From contig OZ252016.1 of assembly GCA_965247475.1 (NCBI GenBank), forward strand, positions 2,604,001 through 2,668,000: a DNA stretch of 64,000 bases. Reading direction: 5' to 3'. The translations under genes and the position numbers were made by a program. Source of the stretch: G965247475 sp965247475. GTDB lineage: Bacteria > Chloroflexota > UBA11872. This document shows, in pieces, positions 41,439 to 49,567 of this stretch; positions within the stretch are counted from its first letter, which is position 1, and every line of letters starts with the position of its first letter. The notes under the pieces were generated by a model. It worked only from the letters and a program-made list of their open reading frames with translations. It ran no database searches and was not told where the DNA came from.

Positions 41439-41725
41439 GCGATCCCGAGGTCGTTGAGATGCTCGGTCTGCTCGGCGCGGCGGCCGTGTACGTGAGTCGC
41501 GCGCTGCGTGACGAGTTCGTCCGCTGGCGCCAGCGCACCCAGGGCGGGCCGACCGACGAGCGCAAGGTGCGGTTGCTCGAGAGCATCGATCGAAACCTGG
41601 CCGACCATCACGTCGAGATGACGCGCTATCAAGCGTCGATCGCGGCCGTGCTGGGCGAGATCAAGGGCCGGCGGTGCGCTCGATGGCCTGTTCGTGTGGG
41701 TGTGGCGGGCCGACTGGCACGGTGA
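41435..41725 (+). CDS. Small protein in the lysis region, possible holin-like or membrane-associated
   Basis: A 96-residue protein from a GTG. Residues 9-20 (MLGLLGAAAVYV) are hydrophobic but short for a full membrane span. The remainder is a charged helix (RQRTQGGPTDERKVRLLESI) ending in Arg-rich residues. It overlaps the start of the lysin-like gene by 32 bases. Genes here in phages often encode holins or XhlA-like proteins; the hydrophobic region is too weak to be confident. Confidence 0.4.
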   Translation: MSDPEVVEMLGLLGAAAVYVSRALRDEFVRWRQRTQGGPTDERKVRLLESIDRNLADHHVEMTRYQASIAAVLGEIKGRRCARWPVRVGVAGRLAR

Positions 41726-42635
41726 GCCGCCGCGCGCGACGATGCGCCGCTGCCGCGATCACGGCGCGCGCGGTCTGTTCGTGCGCGCGTGGAACGGCGA
41801 GCGGGCCACGACGCCGGACGGGTACAGCTTTCTCGATCAGTACCGCCGCTATCTGGATGAAGCCAGCGACCTGGGCACGATCGTTCCGTGGACGTACGTG
41901 TACGGGCCCGCCGCCGGGAACCGGCCGGATCGCGAGGCGCATTCGTTCGCGGACGCGGTCGATTTTGCCGATCCGCCCGCGGTGATCGTGGACATCGAGC
42001 ACGAAGGCGAGACCCGCGAGTACGGCGGGCAACCAGACGCGGCGCGACGGCTGTTCGGGGCGCTCGGTTCGAGATTCGATCGTGGGCGGGTGGGATACAC
42101 AACCTACGACCTGCCCCGCTATCACAGCCTCTACGGCCGCGACGGGCGTTCGCCGCGAAGGCGGGATGGCATCGACTACCACGGGATCTCCGCGCACGCC
42201 GGTTTCGCAATCCCGCAGGTCTACTTCGCCGATCGGCGCGTGCGTGGCGCGGCAGCCCTCACGCGGTCTCGCGAGGATTGGGTGGCGCACGGCCTGGATC
42301 AGCCCCAGCGACCGGCCATACAGGGATACGGGATCACCGCCGCCGAGGCGCTCGAGGTCCGGGCGCGGACGGCGGGGTTCTCGATCTGGCGGTATGACCG
42401 AATCGAGCCGGCGATCTGGGACGCGCTCGCCCGAGAGACGCCGGGCGTTGGGGCGGAGGTTGACGATGGGTGGGCGGCGTATCGGACCGAGCACGCCCGT
42501 CATATGGAGGATTTAGCGGCGGGGGCCGACGCCATTCGGCTGGCGAACCAAACCGCCGCGCATCTCGGACGAATCCCGGACGACCTGACCGCCGACTACA
42601 CGCGATTAAACGCACACTTCATGGGGCGCGGCTGA
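41694..42635 (+). CDS. Putative endolysin or TIM-barrel glycoside hydrolase
   Basis: A 313-residue protein from a GTG at 41694; no better upstream start exists in frame. The pattern is a TIM-barrel hydrolase similar in layout to GH25-type and related phage lysins: FVWVWRADWH, GARGLFVRAWNG, TIVPWTYVYGPAAG, PAVIVDIEHEGETREYGG with an acidic pair suited for catalysis, and GRVGYTTYDLP. IPQVYFADRRVRGA and PAIQGYGITAAEALEVR complete the barrel. A helical C-terminal tail could form a cell-wall or virion contact. The family is not certain; it could equally cleave a surface glycan. Confidence 0.6.
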   Translation: MWVWRADWHGEPPRATMRRCRDHGARGLFVRAWNGERATTPDGYSFLDQYRRYLDEASDLGTIVPWTYVYGPAAGNRPDREAHSFADAVDFADPPAVIVDIEHEGETREYGGQPDAARRLFGALGSRFDRGRVGYTTYDLPRYHSLYGRDGRSPRRRDGIDYHGISAHAGFAIPQVYFADRRVRGAAALTRSREDWVAHGLDQPQRPAIQGYGITAAEALEVRARTAGFSIWRYDRIEPAIWDALARETPGVGAEVDDGWAAYRTEHARHMEDLAAGADAIRLANQTAAHLGRIPDDLTADYTRLNAHFMGRG

Positions 42636-42684
42636 CCGGTCGAGCCGCCCTCCACAGCCCCGTCTGTGGGCGAACGGCCGCGCA

Positions 42685-43083
42685 TCAGGTCATCTTGACG
42701 GCCAGCGCGACGGCCAGGCCGACCACCGCCGCGCCACCGAACAGCCCTGGCAGACATCCACGTCGCGTTGGGAACTCGGGCAGCGCATCTCGGTTGAAGT
42801 GACCGGGGAAGCTTGCTTCCAGAACGTCCCACGACTGAATCGCCGTGAGCCGCAGACCGTCGGGTCGATCGAGCACGTAGAAGGCGATGCGCGGCATCCG
42901 GCGCGCGTCGGTCACGCCGTCGTCCGAGCCCGCTGAGCCTGGCGTCCAGCGGAGCAATGCCGTCCGCCCGTCGAGCTTCGAGCGCTGGATGAGCTCGATG
43001 GTGCTGTGGTCGAACGTTCGCTGGAGGTACGCGATCTCCTCGGGATCGAACGCGCCGATCAGCTCGACGGACTCGTCGATCAC
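42685..43083 (-). CDS. Small membrane-anchored protein, unknown
   Basis: A 132-residue protein with a soluble N-terminal part and a C-terminal membrane segment (GLFGGAAVVGLAVALAV, about residues 112-128). The soluble part includes IELIQRSKLDGRTALLRWTP and LTAIQSWDVLEASFPGHFN; no family is recognised. Its start overlaps the stop of the Sua5-family gene upstream by 4 bases, so it belongs to the housekeeping operon and not to the phage block. Between it and the lysin lies a weak CCACAG/CTGTGG hairpin at 42652-42669. Confidence 0.55.
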   Translation of the reverse strand: MIDESVELIGAFDPEEIAYLQRTFDHSTIELIQRSKLDGRTALLRWTPGSAGSDDGVTDARRMPRIAFYVLDRPDGLRLTAIQSWDVLEASFPGHFNRDALPEFPTRRGCLPGLFGGAAVVGLAVALAVKMT

Positions 43084-43712
43084 GGGCGATCGCCTGGTGA
43101 TGCGTCGACCAGAGCCGGCACGATTTGGCGGAGCTCGGTGATCTGGATCGCGCCGGCGCGCAGGACCTGGGGCGGATCGGTCGTGAGGTCGACGATGGAC
43201 GACGGCCGTCCGCCGACACGGCCTCCGTCTAGCACATGGTCCACGTGTGACCCGATGGCTGCGACCGCCTCGTCGGCGGTCACGGGCGGGGGCTCGCCGG
43301 CGCGATTCGCGCTCGTCCCCGTGAGCGGACTGCCCACCAGGCGCGCCAGCTCACGGGTCGCCGGCATCCCTGGTACGCGGATACCCACGGTTCCGCGCGC
43401 ATCGGTCACCAACGGCGTGACATCGGCCAGCGCGGGCACCACGAGCGTGAGGCCCCCCGGCCAGAAGGCGGTCGCGAGCTCGGCCAGGAACGAAACCGAT
43501 GTCCCAACGAGTGAGACTTGCTCGGCGGATGCCAGCAGCACCGGCATGCCCCGATCGACCGCACGGCCCTTGATCGCCAGGACCCGCGCAACCGCGTCCG
43601 GATTGGAGATGCTTGCCGCCAGGCCGTAGAGCGTGTCGGTGGGAATCACCGCCACGCCGCCCGCGGCGACGACCTTGGCGCACTCGCGCACTCCGCCGCC
43701 GTCCCATCGCAC
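43080..43712 (-). CDS. tsaC: L-threonylcarbamoyladenylate synthase (Sua5/YrdC family)
   Basis: A 210-residue protein from the GTG at 43712; the frame continues further into the HAD gene but the core begins here. GGVAVIPTDTLYGL is the YrdC signature, IKGRAVDRGMPVLLAS holds the nucleotide-binding Lys/Arg, and GTVGIRVPGMPATRELARLV plus SPLTGTSANRAGEP complete the active site. The enzyme makes threonylcarbamoyl-AMP for the t6A modification of tRNA position 37. Only the YrdC domain is present; the C-terminal Sua5 domain is missing. It is the third gene after nfo and the HAD phosphatase. Confidence 0.9.
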   Translation of the reverse strand: MRWDGGGVRECAKVVAAGGVAVIPTDTLYGLAASISNPDAVARVLAIKGRAVDRGMPVLLASAEQVSLVGTSVSFLAELATAFWPGGLTLVVPALADVTPLVTDARGTVGIRVPGMPATRELARLVGSPLTGTSANRAGEPPPVTADEAVAAIGSHVDHVLDGGRVGGRPSSIVDLTTDPPQVLRAGAIQITELRQIVPALVDASPGDRP

Positions 43713-43720
43713 GGCCGCGC

Positions 43721-44542
43721 TCAAACGGCGGTGCCGGGCCGCAGCACCAACCTCTCGATGGCGGTGGCGACGCCGTCCTCCTCGTACGTACCCGTGACCC
43801 ATTCGGCGGCGTCGCGGACGCGTGCATCCCCATCGCCCATGGCCACGCCGATCCCGGCCGCGGTCACGAGCGGCAAGTCGTTCAGGTTGTCGCCGATGGC
43901 CATCGTCTGCTCGATGGGCACTCCGATCGCCCGGGCCAGCGCGCGGAGCCCGGTGCCCTTGTCCACGCCTGGGCGGGTGGTCTCGGCGAAGCGCGGATGC
44001 GAGCGCGTAACTTCCAGGCGGTCGCCGACCCGGGCCTCGAGCGCTTCGAGTATGGGCGGTACCCGGTCCTCATCCGTCACGATCGCGAGCTTCGTCGTGC
44101 CGCGCTCGATCTCGATGCGCAAGTCGTCGGTCAGGTGAATGTCCACCCCGGACGTGTCGGCGTAGAACCGTCCCTCCGGCGTAGCCGCTTCCATGTAGAG
44201 CTCGTCGTCCACATACGCATTCAGGTGCAGGTTCGTAGACTTGGCGAAGGCGTGGACGGCGAACGCGGGCTCGATCGGGAGAACCGTGGAGACGATCGTC
44301 TGGCCTCGCACGGGATGCCGAATCAGTGCGCCCTGATAGCAAATGATCGGGACCTGCACATCGAGGCTGCGAGCGAAACGCCGCGCGGACTGGAACATCC
44401 GACCCGTGGCGATGGTGACCTGCACGCCGTGTGCCTGAGCCGCCGCGATCGACGCGCGCACGCGCGGCGTTATGCCGCGCTCCCCCTTGAGAATCGTGCC
44501 GTCCAGATCGAGCGCCAGCAGCCGGATGGCGGGACCGCTCAC
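43721..44542 (-). CDS. Cof-type HAD-family phosphatase
   Basis: A 273-residue HAD hydrolase of subfamily IIB. LLALDLDGTILKG contains the nucleophile Asp and general acid Asp, VTIATGR is motif II, PGVDKGTGLRALARA contains motif III Lys, and AIGDNLNDLPLV is the GDNxND motif IV. The cap domain lies between motifs II and III. These enzymes dephosphorylate sugar phosphates or nucleotides with broad specificity. It overlaps the end of nfo by 4 bases and precedes the Sua5 gene. Confidence 0.9.
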   Translation of the reverse strand: MSGPAIRLLALDLDGTILKGERGITPRVRASIAAAQAHGVQVTIATGRMFQSARRFARSLDVQVPIICYQGALIRHPVRGQTIVSTVLPIEPAFAVHAFAKSTNLHLNAYVDDELYMEAATPEGRFYADTSGVDIHLTDDLRIEIERGTTKLAIVTDEDRVPPILEALEARVGDRLEVTRSHPRFAETTRPGVDKGTGLRALARAIGVPIEQTMAIGDNLNDLPLVTAAGIGVAMGDGDARVRDAAEWVTGTYEEDGVATAIERLVLRPGTAV

Positions 44543-45534
44543 GCGGTGCTCCGACTGTGTGACGTTCGGTCGGCGCGCACGCGCCTGGCGTGTGTGTGCG
44601 CGCGACGGAGCGCGCCTCGAGCTGTGTACTTCCCGCTGCCCGCGATCGCCCGAGCGATCTCGACGCCGTGGGCGTCCGGACCCGATCCGTCAAACCCCGG
44701 CGTCTCCAGGAGGGCGGGAAGGCCCGCCACGGACGGGTGCGTGACGAGATTCGTGAGGCCGGTCAGGCCGAGGTGGCCATCCCCTGGGTTCTCGTGCCGG
44801 TCGCGGCGAGAGCCGACCGGCGTCTTCGAATCGTTGAGGTGCAGCGCGGCGAGGCGCTCCAGCCCGACCGACGATCGGACGTCATCGATCAGGCGCTCGA
44901 CCTCGTCGGGTTCGCGAAGATCGAAGCCGGCGGCGAACGCGTGCGCGCTGTCGAGGCAAAGCCCGAGCCGCGGATCGTGATCCATCGCGTCGATGATCGC
45001 GTGGAGCTCGGCCGGATCGGCGCCGATCGACCCGCGCGCGCCGGCGCTGTTTTCCAGCAGCACGCGAGAATCAGGCTCGGATTCCGCGAACGCGCGCTTC
45101 AGGCCACCGACGATCAGCGGCAAGGCGCGGCGGAAGCCGCGGCCGCCGTCGCTGCCGACGTGGACGATCAGACCATCGAGGCGCAGCGCGTGGCAGATTC
45201 GGAGTCCCGCGGCAAGGGCCCGCACCGAGGCCTGCCGGATCCGTGCGCTGGCCGATGCCAGATTGATCAGGTAGATGGCATGCGAGAACACCGGTCCCAC
45301 GTCGTGTGCGCGGCGCGCTTGATGCCAGGCCCGAAGCTCCACATCGGCGTACACGCGCGCCTTCCACTGTCGAGGGTTCGAGCTGAAGATCTGGAGGCAC
45401 TCGCATCCCATGGCCGCCGCGCGTTCGATCGCCTTGTGCGCGCCGCCGGCCGTCGAGCAATGCGCCCCGACGAGAACGGGTTTCGCTTTCAACCTCCGTG
45501 TCGACGATTTGGGGTATGCGTGATCAAAGGTCAC
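44539..45534 (-). CDS. nfo: Endonuclease IV (AP endonuclease)
   Basis: A 331-residue TIM-barrel DNA repair enzyme that cuts at abasic sites using three zinc ions. Zinc ligands are present in order: the His in VGAHCSTAGG, the next in FSHAIYLINL, VHVGSDGG, the Glu in VLLENSAG, CLDSAHAFAAG with Asp and His, ALHLNDSK, DRHENPGDGHLG with Asp and His, and the Glu in LLETPGFDGS. The last 40 residues are Arg-rich and beyond the usual end. It is the first gene of a minus-strand group with the HAD phosphatase and the Sua5 gene. Confidence 0.95.
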   Translation of the reverse strand: MTFDHAYPKSSTRRLKAKPVLVGAHCSTAGGAHKAIERAAAMGCECLQIFSSNPRQWKARVYADVELRAWHQARRAHDVGPVFSHAIYLINLASASARIRQASVRALAAGLRICHALRLDGLIVHVGSDGGRGFRRALPLIVGGLKRAFAESEPDSRVLLENSAGARGSIGADPAELHAIIDAMDHDPRLGLCLDSAHAFAAGFDLREPDEVERLIDDVRSSVGLERLAALHLNDSKTPVGSRRDRHENPGDGHLGLTGLTNLVTHPSVAGLPALLETPGFDGSGPDAHGVEIARAIAGSGKYTARGALRRAHTHARRVRADRTSHSRSTA

Positions 45535-45667
45535 GCGGCGGGCGCCGCATTATCGGTCGGCGGTGTCGTGCGGGGAGCGTCCACCTCGAAGGCCGGTCGC
45601 GATAACGTCGTTGCGAGGCTGGGAAGCGGGCGCCGGAGCGCGTGGCATCATGCATGGTGAAACGGAC

Positions 45668-45690
45668 ACGTGGGTCTGCGGCACCCACGT
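45668..45690. promoter_or_regulatory. 8-bp inverted repeat upstream of yvcK
   Basis: ACGTGGGT and ACCCACGT flank a 7-base spacer in the 271-base divergent region between nfo and yvcK. The two flanks also carry ATCATGCAT and ATGATGCAT repeats. Position and symmetry fit an operator or a short hairpin; no clear promoter hexamers were seen. Confidence 0.4.
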
Positions 45691-45805
45691 TCGACGTGAC
45701 ATAACGAATGATGCATGCCTATGATCTCGGCCACGTCGTCAGGGTCTCGCAAGGCCGACGTTCGCTCTCGGCGCCGCCCGCTCCGATGAGGACCTAGACG
45801 CGGAC

Positions 45806-47128
45806 GTGCGCTCACGTCGCTGGTTGACCCTCGGAATCGGGGTCAAGCGCTACGTCCTAACGATCTTCCTCGGAACAGTGATCGTGGCGCTCGCGCTCGC
45901 CATGTTCCTGGCGTTCGCGTACCGCACGTTCGACGTGCCAGGCCTGGCAGGTCCGATCGTCTGGTATCTGACGCTCCAGTTCATCGATCATCCGTTCCGC
46001 GAGATCCTGGTTGGCGGGGTCGGGCTGATCGTCGTGGCGGTGGGCGGCGTGATGCTCTGGCGGTCGGTGCTGTCGGTGGTCGTGGGGCCGGAAGACAACC
46101 TCGCCGAGATCCTCTATGAGGATCGCGTGCTGCGCCGCGGACCTCGAATCGTTGCGCTTGGCGGCGGAACAGGTCTGGGCGTGCTGCTCCGCGGGCTCAA
46201 GGAGTACACCAACAACATCACCGCCGTAGTGACTGTTGCCGATGACGGCGGCAGCTCGGGCCGCCTGCGCGAGGAATTCGGCCTGGTTCCGCCCGGCGAT
46301 GTTCGGCAGTGCCTGGCCGCGCTCGCGGAATCCGAGTCCCTGATGCAGGAGGTCATGGAGTATCGGTTCTCTCGGGGTGAAGGGTTGCAGGGCCACAGCC
46401 TCGGCAACCTCATGATCGCGGCCATGGCCGACCTGAAGGGCGGGAACTTTGAACGCGGGGTCGACGCGCTCAGCCAGGTCCTGCGGGTTCGCGGTCGCAT
46501 CTTGCCCTCCACGCTGTCGGACGTGCGGCTCGCCGCCCAGCTGGTGGATGGGTCGATCGTGCGCGGCGAATCGAGGCTGCGGTCGGCCGGCCAGGCGATC
46601 GAGCGCGTGTTCATCGAGCCGCGGCACGTCGCCGCGAACGGGCAAGCGGTCAAGGCGATCCTGGCGGCCGATATAGTCGTGCTCGGACCGGGCAGCGTGT
46701 ACACCAGCGTGATGCCGAACCTGCTGGTTCCCGACATCGCGACGGCCGTTCGAGCCTCGGCGGCCGTGAAGGTGTACGTCTGCAACGTGGCCACCGAGCC
46801 CGGCGAGACCGACGAGTTCGGACCCCGCGAGCACATGCGGAGCTTCGCCCGGCACGTCGGTCCGAACCTGTTTCAGTACATGCTGGCGAACAGCAATACG
46901 CGCGTCACGTTGCCGCCCAACTCAGGCGCGACGATGGTGGAGTCGGACCCCGCCGCGCAGGTCGAGCTGCTCGACGAGGGCGTGCAGGTCGTGCTGGCCG
47001 ATGTGGTCGACTCGGCCAATCCCCACCACCACGAGCGGACGGCGCTGGCCGAGGCGCTGCTCGACCTCCACGCGCAGGCGTCGCACGGCAGCGAGCAGAA
47101 GATCGTCTCGATCGCCGACTCGCGCTAG
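45806..47128 (+). CDS. yvcK: Gluconeogenesis factor YvcK with N-terminal membrane segments
   Basis: A 440-residue protein of the CofD/YvcK fold. The catalytic-like core has the glycine motif LGGGTGLGVLLRGL at residues 118-131, DDGGSSGRLREEFG at about 146-159, GLQGHSLGNLMIAAM, and VLGPGSVYTSVMPNLL. In contrast to the roughly 320-residue Bacillus protein, it carries about 100 extra residues with two hydrophobic segments (17-38 and 68-92), which would anchor it in the membrane. YvcK binds UDP-sugars and helps regulate cell-wall and carbon metabolism. It starts at GTG and ends 4 bases into the IPP isomerase gene, in convergent orientation. Confidence 0.88.
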   Translation: MRSRRWLTLGIGVKRYVLTIFLGTVIVALALAMFLAFAYRTFDVPGLAGPIVWYLTLQFIDHPFREILVGGVGLIVVAVGGVMLWRSVLSVVVGPEDNLAEILYEDRVLRRGPRIVALGGGTGLGVLLRGLKEYTNNITAVVTVADDGGSSGRLREEFGLVPPGDVRQCLAALAESESLMQEVMEYRFSRGEGLQGHSLGNLMIAAMADLKGGNFERGVDALSQVLRVRGRILPSTLSDVRLAAQLVDGSIVRGESRLRSAGQAIERVFIEPRHVAANGQAVKAILAADIVVLGPGSVYTSVMPNLLVPDIATAVRASAAVKVYVCNVATEPGETDEFGPREHMRSFARHVGPNLFQYMLANSNTRVTLPPNSGATMVESDPAAQVELLDEGVQVVLADVVDSANPHHHERTALAEALLDLHAQASHGSEQKIVSIADSR

Positions 47129-48183
47129 GTTCGCAAGCCGCCCAGCTCGTCGCGACGGTGTATGTCGGCGGCGTAGGCCGCCCGCAGGTCATCCGCCGAG
47201 CGAGACCCAGTCGCGAACATCGCGATCCGCAGACCGTCGCGCATTTCGCTGACGAGCGCTTCCAGCGCCCGTTCCGACTCGGCCGCGGCCTTCAGAAACG
47301 GAAGCGCCGTCCCGCACAGGTCGGCGCCGATCGCCAGGGCCTTGGCGCAATCGAGCCCCGAGCGGAGGCCGCCGCTCGCGACCAGCGGAACATCGGGCAG
47401 CTCCGACCGAACATCGCGGATCGCGTCGACCGTCGGAGTGCCCCAGCTCCGGAACGTCTCGGCCACCCGCTGCCGGCTGGGATCCTCGATCCGGAATCGC
47501 TCCACCGCGCTCCACGAAGTGCCGCCCGCGCCCGCCACGTCGATCGCGTCTACTCCGGCCTCGATCAGATCGCGCGCCACCCGCCCGGAGATTCCCCAAC
47601 CGACCTCTTTGACCACGAGGGGCCGCTCCAGGCGCCGGCGAAGGGCCGCGATCTTGTCGATCAGCCCGCGAAAGTCCGTGTCGCCCTCGGGCTGCAGCGC
47701 CTCCTGGAGCGGGTTGGCGTGCAGGATCAGGCCGTCGGCGCCGATGAGGTCGATCGCGCGTCGCGCTTGATCTACCCCGTAGCCGTAGTTGAGCTGCACG
47801 GCGCCGAGATTCGCGAACAGCAGGATGTTCGGCGCCACGCCGCGGATCCGATAGCTCTCGGCCAGCGTGGGATCTTCGACCGCGGCCCGCAGCGAGCCGA
47901 CGCCCATCGCAAGCCCGGATGCCTGAGCCGCCCGCGCGAGCCGACGGTTCACGCGCATGGCCTCGGGCGTCCCCCCGGTCATAGATGAGATCAGAAACGG
48001 CGCCGCGAGCTGATGACCGAGGAACGTGGTCGTGAGCGCAACCTCGTCGAGGTGGATCTCCGGGAATGCGCAATGCGGGAGCCGGATGCGCTCGAACCCG
48101 GCGGTCACGCCGCGCGCCGCTACATCCTCGTCCAAAACGATGCGAAGGTGGTCGGCCTTGCGCTCACGAGTGCCGCTCGACAT
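47125..48183 (-). CDS. fni: Isopentenyl-diphosphate delta-isomerase, type 2
   Basis: A 352-residue FMN-dependent enzyme of the type 2 IPP isomerase family. RKADHLRI at the start is the conserved substrate-binding segment. LISSMTGGTPEAMRVNRRLA, FANLGAVQLNYG, ILHANPLQEALQPEGDTDF, and VKEVGWGISGRVARDLIEAG bind flavin and diphosphate. The enzyme interconverts IPP and DMAPP, needed to prime isoprenoid chains. It follows the polyprenyl synthase by 27 bases in one minus-strand unit, near the hopanoid genes that use their product. Confidence 0.95.
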   Translation of the reverse strand: MSSGTRERKADHLRIVLDEDVAARGVTAGFERIRLPHCAFPEIHLDEVALTTTFLGHQLAAPFLISSMTGGTPEAMRVNRRLARAAQASGLAMGVGSLRAAVEDPTLAESYRIRGVAPNILLFANLGAVQLNYGYGVDQARRAIDLIGADGLILHANPLQEALQPEGDTDFRGLIDKIAALRRRLERPLVVKEVGWGISGRVARDLIEAGVDAIDVAGAGGTSWSAVERFRIEDPSRQRVAETFRSWGTPTVDAIRDVRSELPDVPLVASGGLRSGLDCAKALAIGADLCGTALPFLKAAAESERALEALVSEMRDGLRIAMFATGSRSADDLRAAYAADIHRRDELGGLRT

Positions 48184-48210
48184 CGCGCGGACCTGTGTCC
48201 CGAACAGCCG

Positions 48211-49248
48211 CTACTTGCGCCGGCCGATGAGGAACGCCGCGGCGTCCGCCAGCTCGTCTCGGCCCTCGGCGCTCACCGGGAGCCGATCGAGCAAGGTCGC
48301 GGCTTCAGCCAGGCAGCGATTCGCTTCGGCCTCGGCGAACTCGCGCGACCCCGCGCGGCTGAGGATATCCATGGTCAGATCCACGTCAACGTCCGATCCC
48401 GTCTGCGCGAACATCGCGCGCAGTCGGCGGCGGTCCTCCCTCGATCCCGACTGCATCGCGTGCACGATGGGCAGGGTCTTCTTGCGCTGCCGGATGTCGC
48501 TGTCGGCCGGCTTGCCGGTCATGGCCGGGTCGCCCCAGGTGCCCAACAGGTCGTCGCGGATCTGAAATGCGGTGCCCAGCATGCGCCCGTAGTTTCCGCA
48601 GAGCGCGCGGGTCGTCGGATCGTTGTCCGCGAATATGGCTCCGATCTCGAACGCCGCTCCGATCAGGGCGGCGGTCTTGCCGGCCACCATCTCGAGGTAC
48701 TCGTCCACGCTCACCTCGACTTGCGACTCGAACTCAATGTCCAGGTACTGGCCTTGCGTCATACGCCCGCATCCGCGAGCCAGCACCTCCGCCGCGTCGC
48801 GCGACCGCACGGGATCGCTGCGAGCGTCGCCGGCGCCAAGCACGCTCAGCATGGCCAGCACGTTCATCAGGTCGCCGGCGTTGATCGCCTGCGACTGGCC
48901 CCAGATCGTCCACACCGTGGGTCGGTGCCGCCGGGTCTCATCCCGGTCCATCACGTCGTCATGGATGAGCGAGAAGTTATGCAGCAGCTCGAGCCCGGCG
49001 GCCGCCGGCACCGCCGCTTCGACATCTCCGCCGAGCGACTCGCACATGAGCAGGCACAGCGTCGGCCGCACCGCCTTGCCGCGGTCCGTCTCGACCGGGG
49101 CGTCGCGTTCGTCGACCCACCCGAGTTGATACCGCGCCATCGTGTACAGCGAATGAGACGGGCCATCCACAGCGGACTTGAGCGCCGCGTCGATCCTGTC
49201 CCAATAGCGGGCAAAGGCCTTGGGGAGCGCGGATGTCTCCGCAGTCAT
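48211..49248 (-). CDS. Polyprenyl synthetase (geranylgeranyl/farnesyl diphosphate synthase type)
   Basis: A 345-residue trans-prenyltransferase. LLHNFSLIHDDVMDRDETRR includes the first Asp-rich motif DDVMD, and AFQIRDDLLGTWGDPAM carries the second. Length and position suggest a farnesyl- or geranylgeranyl-producing enzyme supplying squalene and quinone side chains. Chain length is controlled by residues just before the first Asp-rich motif and is not predicted here. It precedes fni and follows a small unknown gene, both overlapping or close. Confidence 0.9.
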   Translation of the reverse strand: MTAETSALPKAFARYWDRIDAALKSAVDGPSHSLYTMARYQLGWVDERDAPVETDRGKAVRPTLCLLMCESLGGDVEAAVPAAAGLELLHNFSLIHDDVMDRDETRRHRPTVWTIWGQSQAINAGDLMNVLAMLSVLGAGDARSDPVRSRDAAEVLARGCGRMTQGQYLDIEFESQVEVSVDEYLEMVAGKTAALIGAAFEIGAIFADNDPTTRALCGNYGRMLGTAFQIRDDLLGTWGDPAMTGKPADSDIRQRKKTLPIVHAMQSGSREDRRRLRAMFAQTGSDVDVDLTMDILSRAGSREFAEAEANRCLAEAATLLDRLPVSAEGRDELADAAAFLIGRRK

Positions 49249-49448
49249 CGCGGAGCGGATGCCCCCGCCGGCGAGCGCGGCGCCTCGAGGCTGAGGCGAC
49301 CGGCATCGACGTGAACGTCCAGGGTGGCGGCGGCGCGCGCGAGCGTGGCGCGGGGTGGTCTTGAGGGCGGGGTCACGACGGCGCGGATCTCGGCGGCCGG
49401 CGCCTTCGGATCATGCGGTGCATGAATCCGCCCCGACACCTGACCCAT
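49245..49448 (-). CDS. Small protein of unknown function
   Basis: A 67-residue frame from the ATG at 49448 (MGQVSGRIHAPHD) that overlaps the polyprenyl synthase start by 4 bases. Composition is Ala/Pro/Arg-rich with one beta-like segment (ATLDVHVDAGRLSLEAP). No family recognised. The overlap makes it plausible as a coupled leader gene, but it may not be expressed. Confidence 0.35.
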   Translation of the reverse strand: MGQVSGRIHAPHDPKAPAAEIRAVVTPPSRPPRATLARAAATLDVHVDAGRLSLEAPRSPAGASAPR

Positions 49449-49567
49449 GCACCCGCCTCCCCGGCAATTGCCCAGAACCAAGCCGGCCCCCCGATGGTGC
49501 CCGTTGCACCCAACCCCGCGCAATACTAGAGACCACAGGCCCGCTTGGATGATGGTGGCCAGTCGGC

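Larger units (their letters stand above)
25050..42684. mobile_element. Compact phage-derived block (domesticated prophage or GTA-like element, inferred)
   Basis: Portal, terminase small and large, HK97-type capsid, structural or tail, fibre-like and lysin-like genes lie in order on the plus strand. They are preceded by an XRE regulator divergent from a two-gene minus operon. No integrase, replication, head protease, tape measure or attachment repeats were recognised. Two sugar-metabolism genes (GH127 and an enolase-superfamily dehydratase) lie inside. The block is as GC-rich as its surroundings, which argues for long residence. The limits are the first and last supporting features, not mapped ends. 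Confidence 0.7.

Noticed and set aside
42652..42669. CCACAG/CTGTGG hairpin between the lysin and the minus-strand membrane protein
   Set aside because: Only 6 bp with a 6-base loop and no T-run; too weak to call as a terminator.
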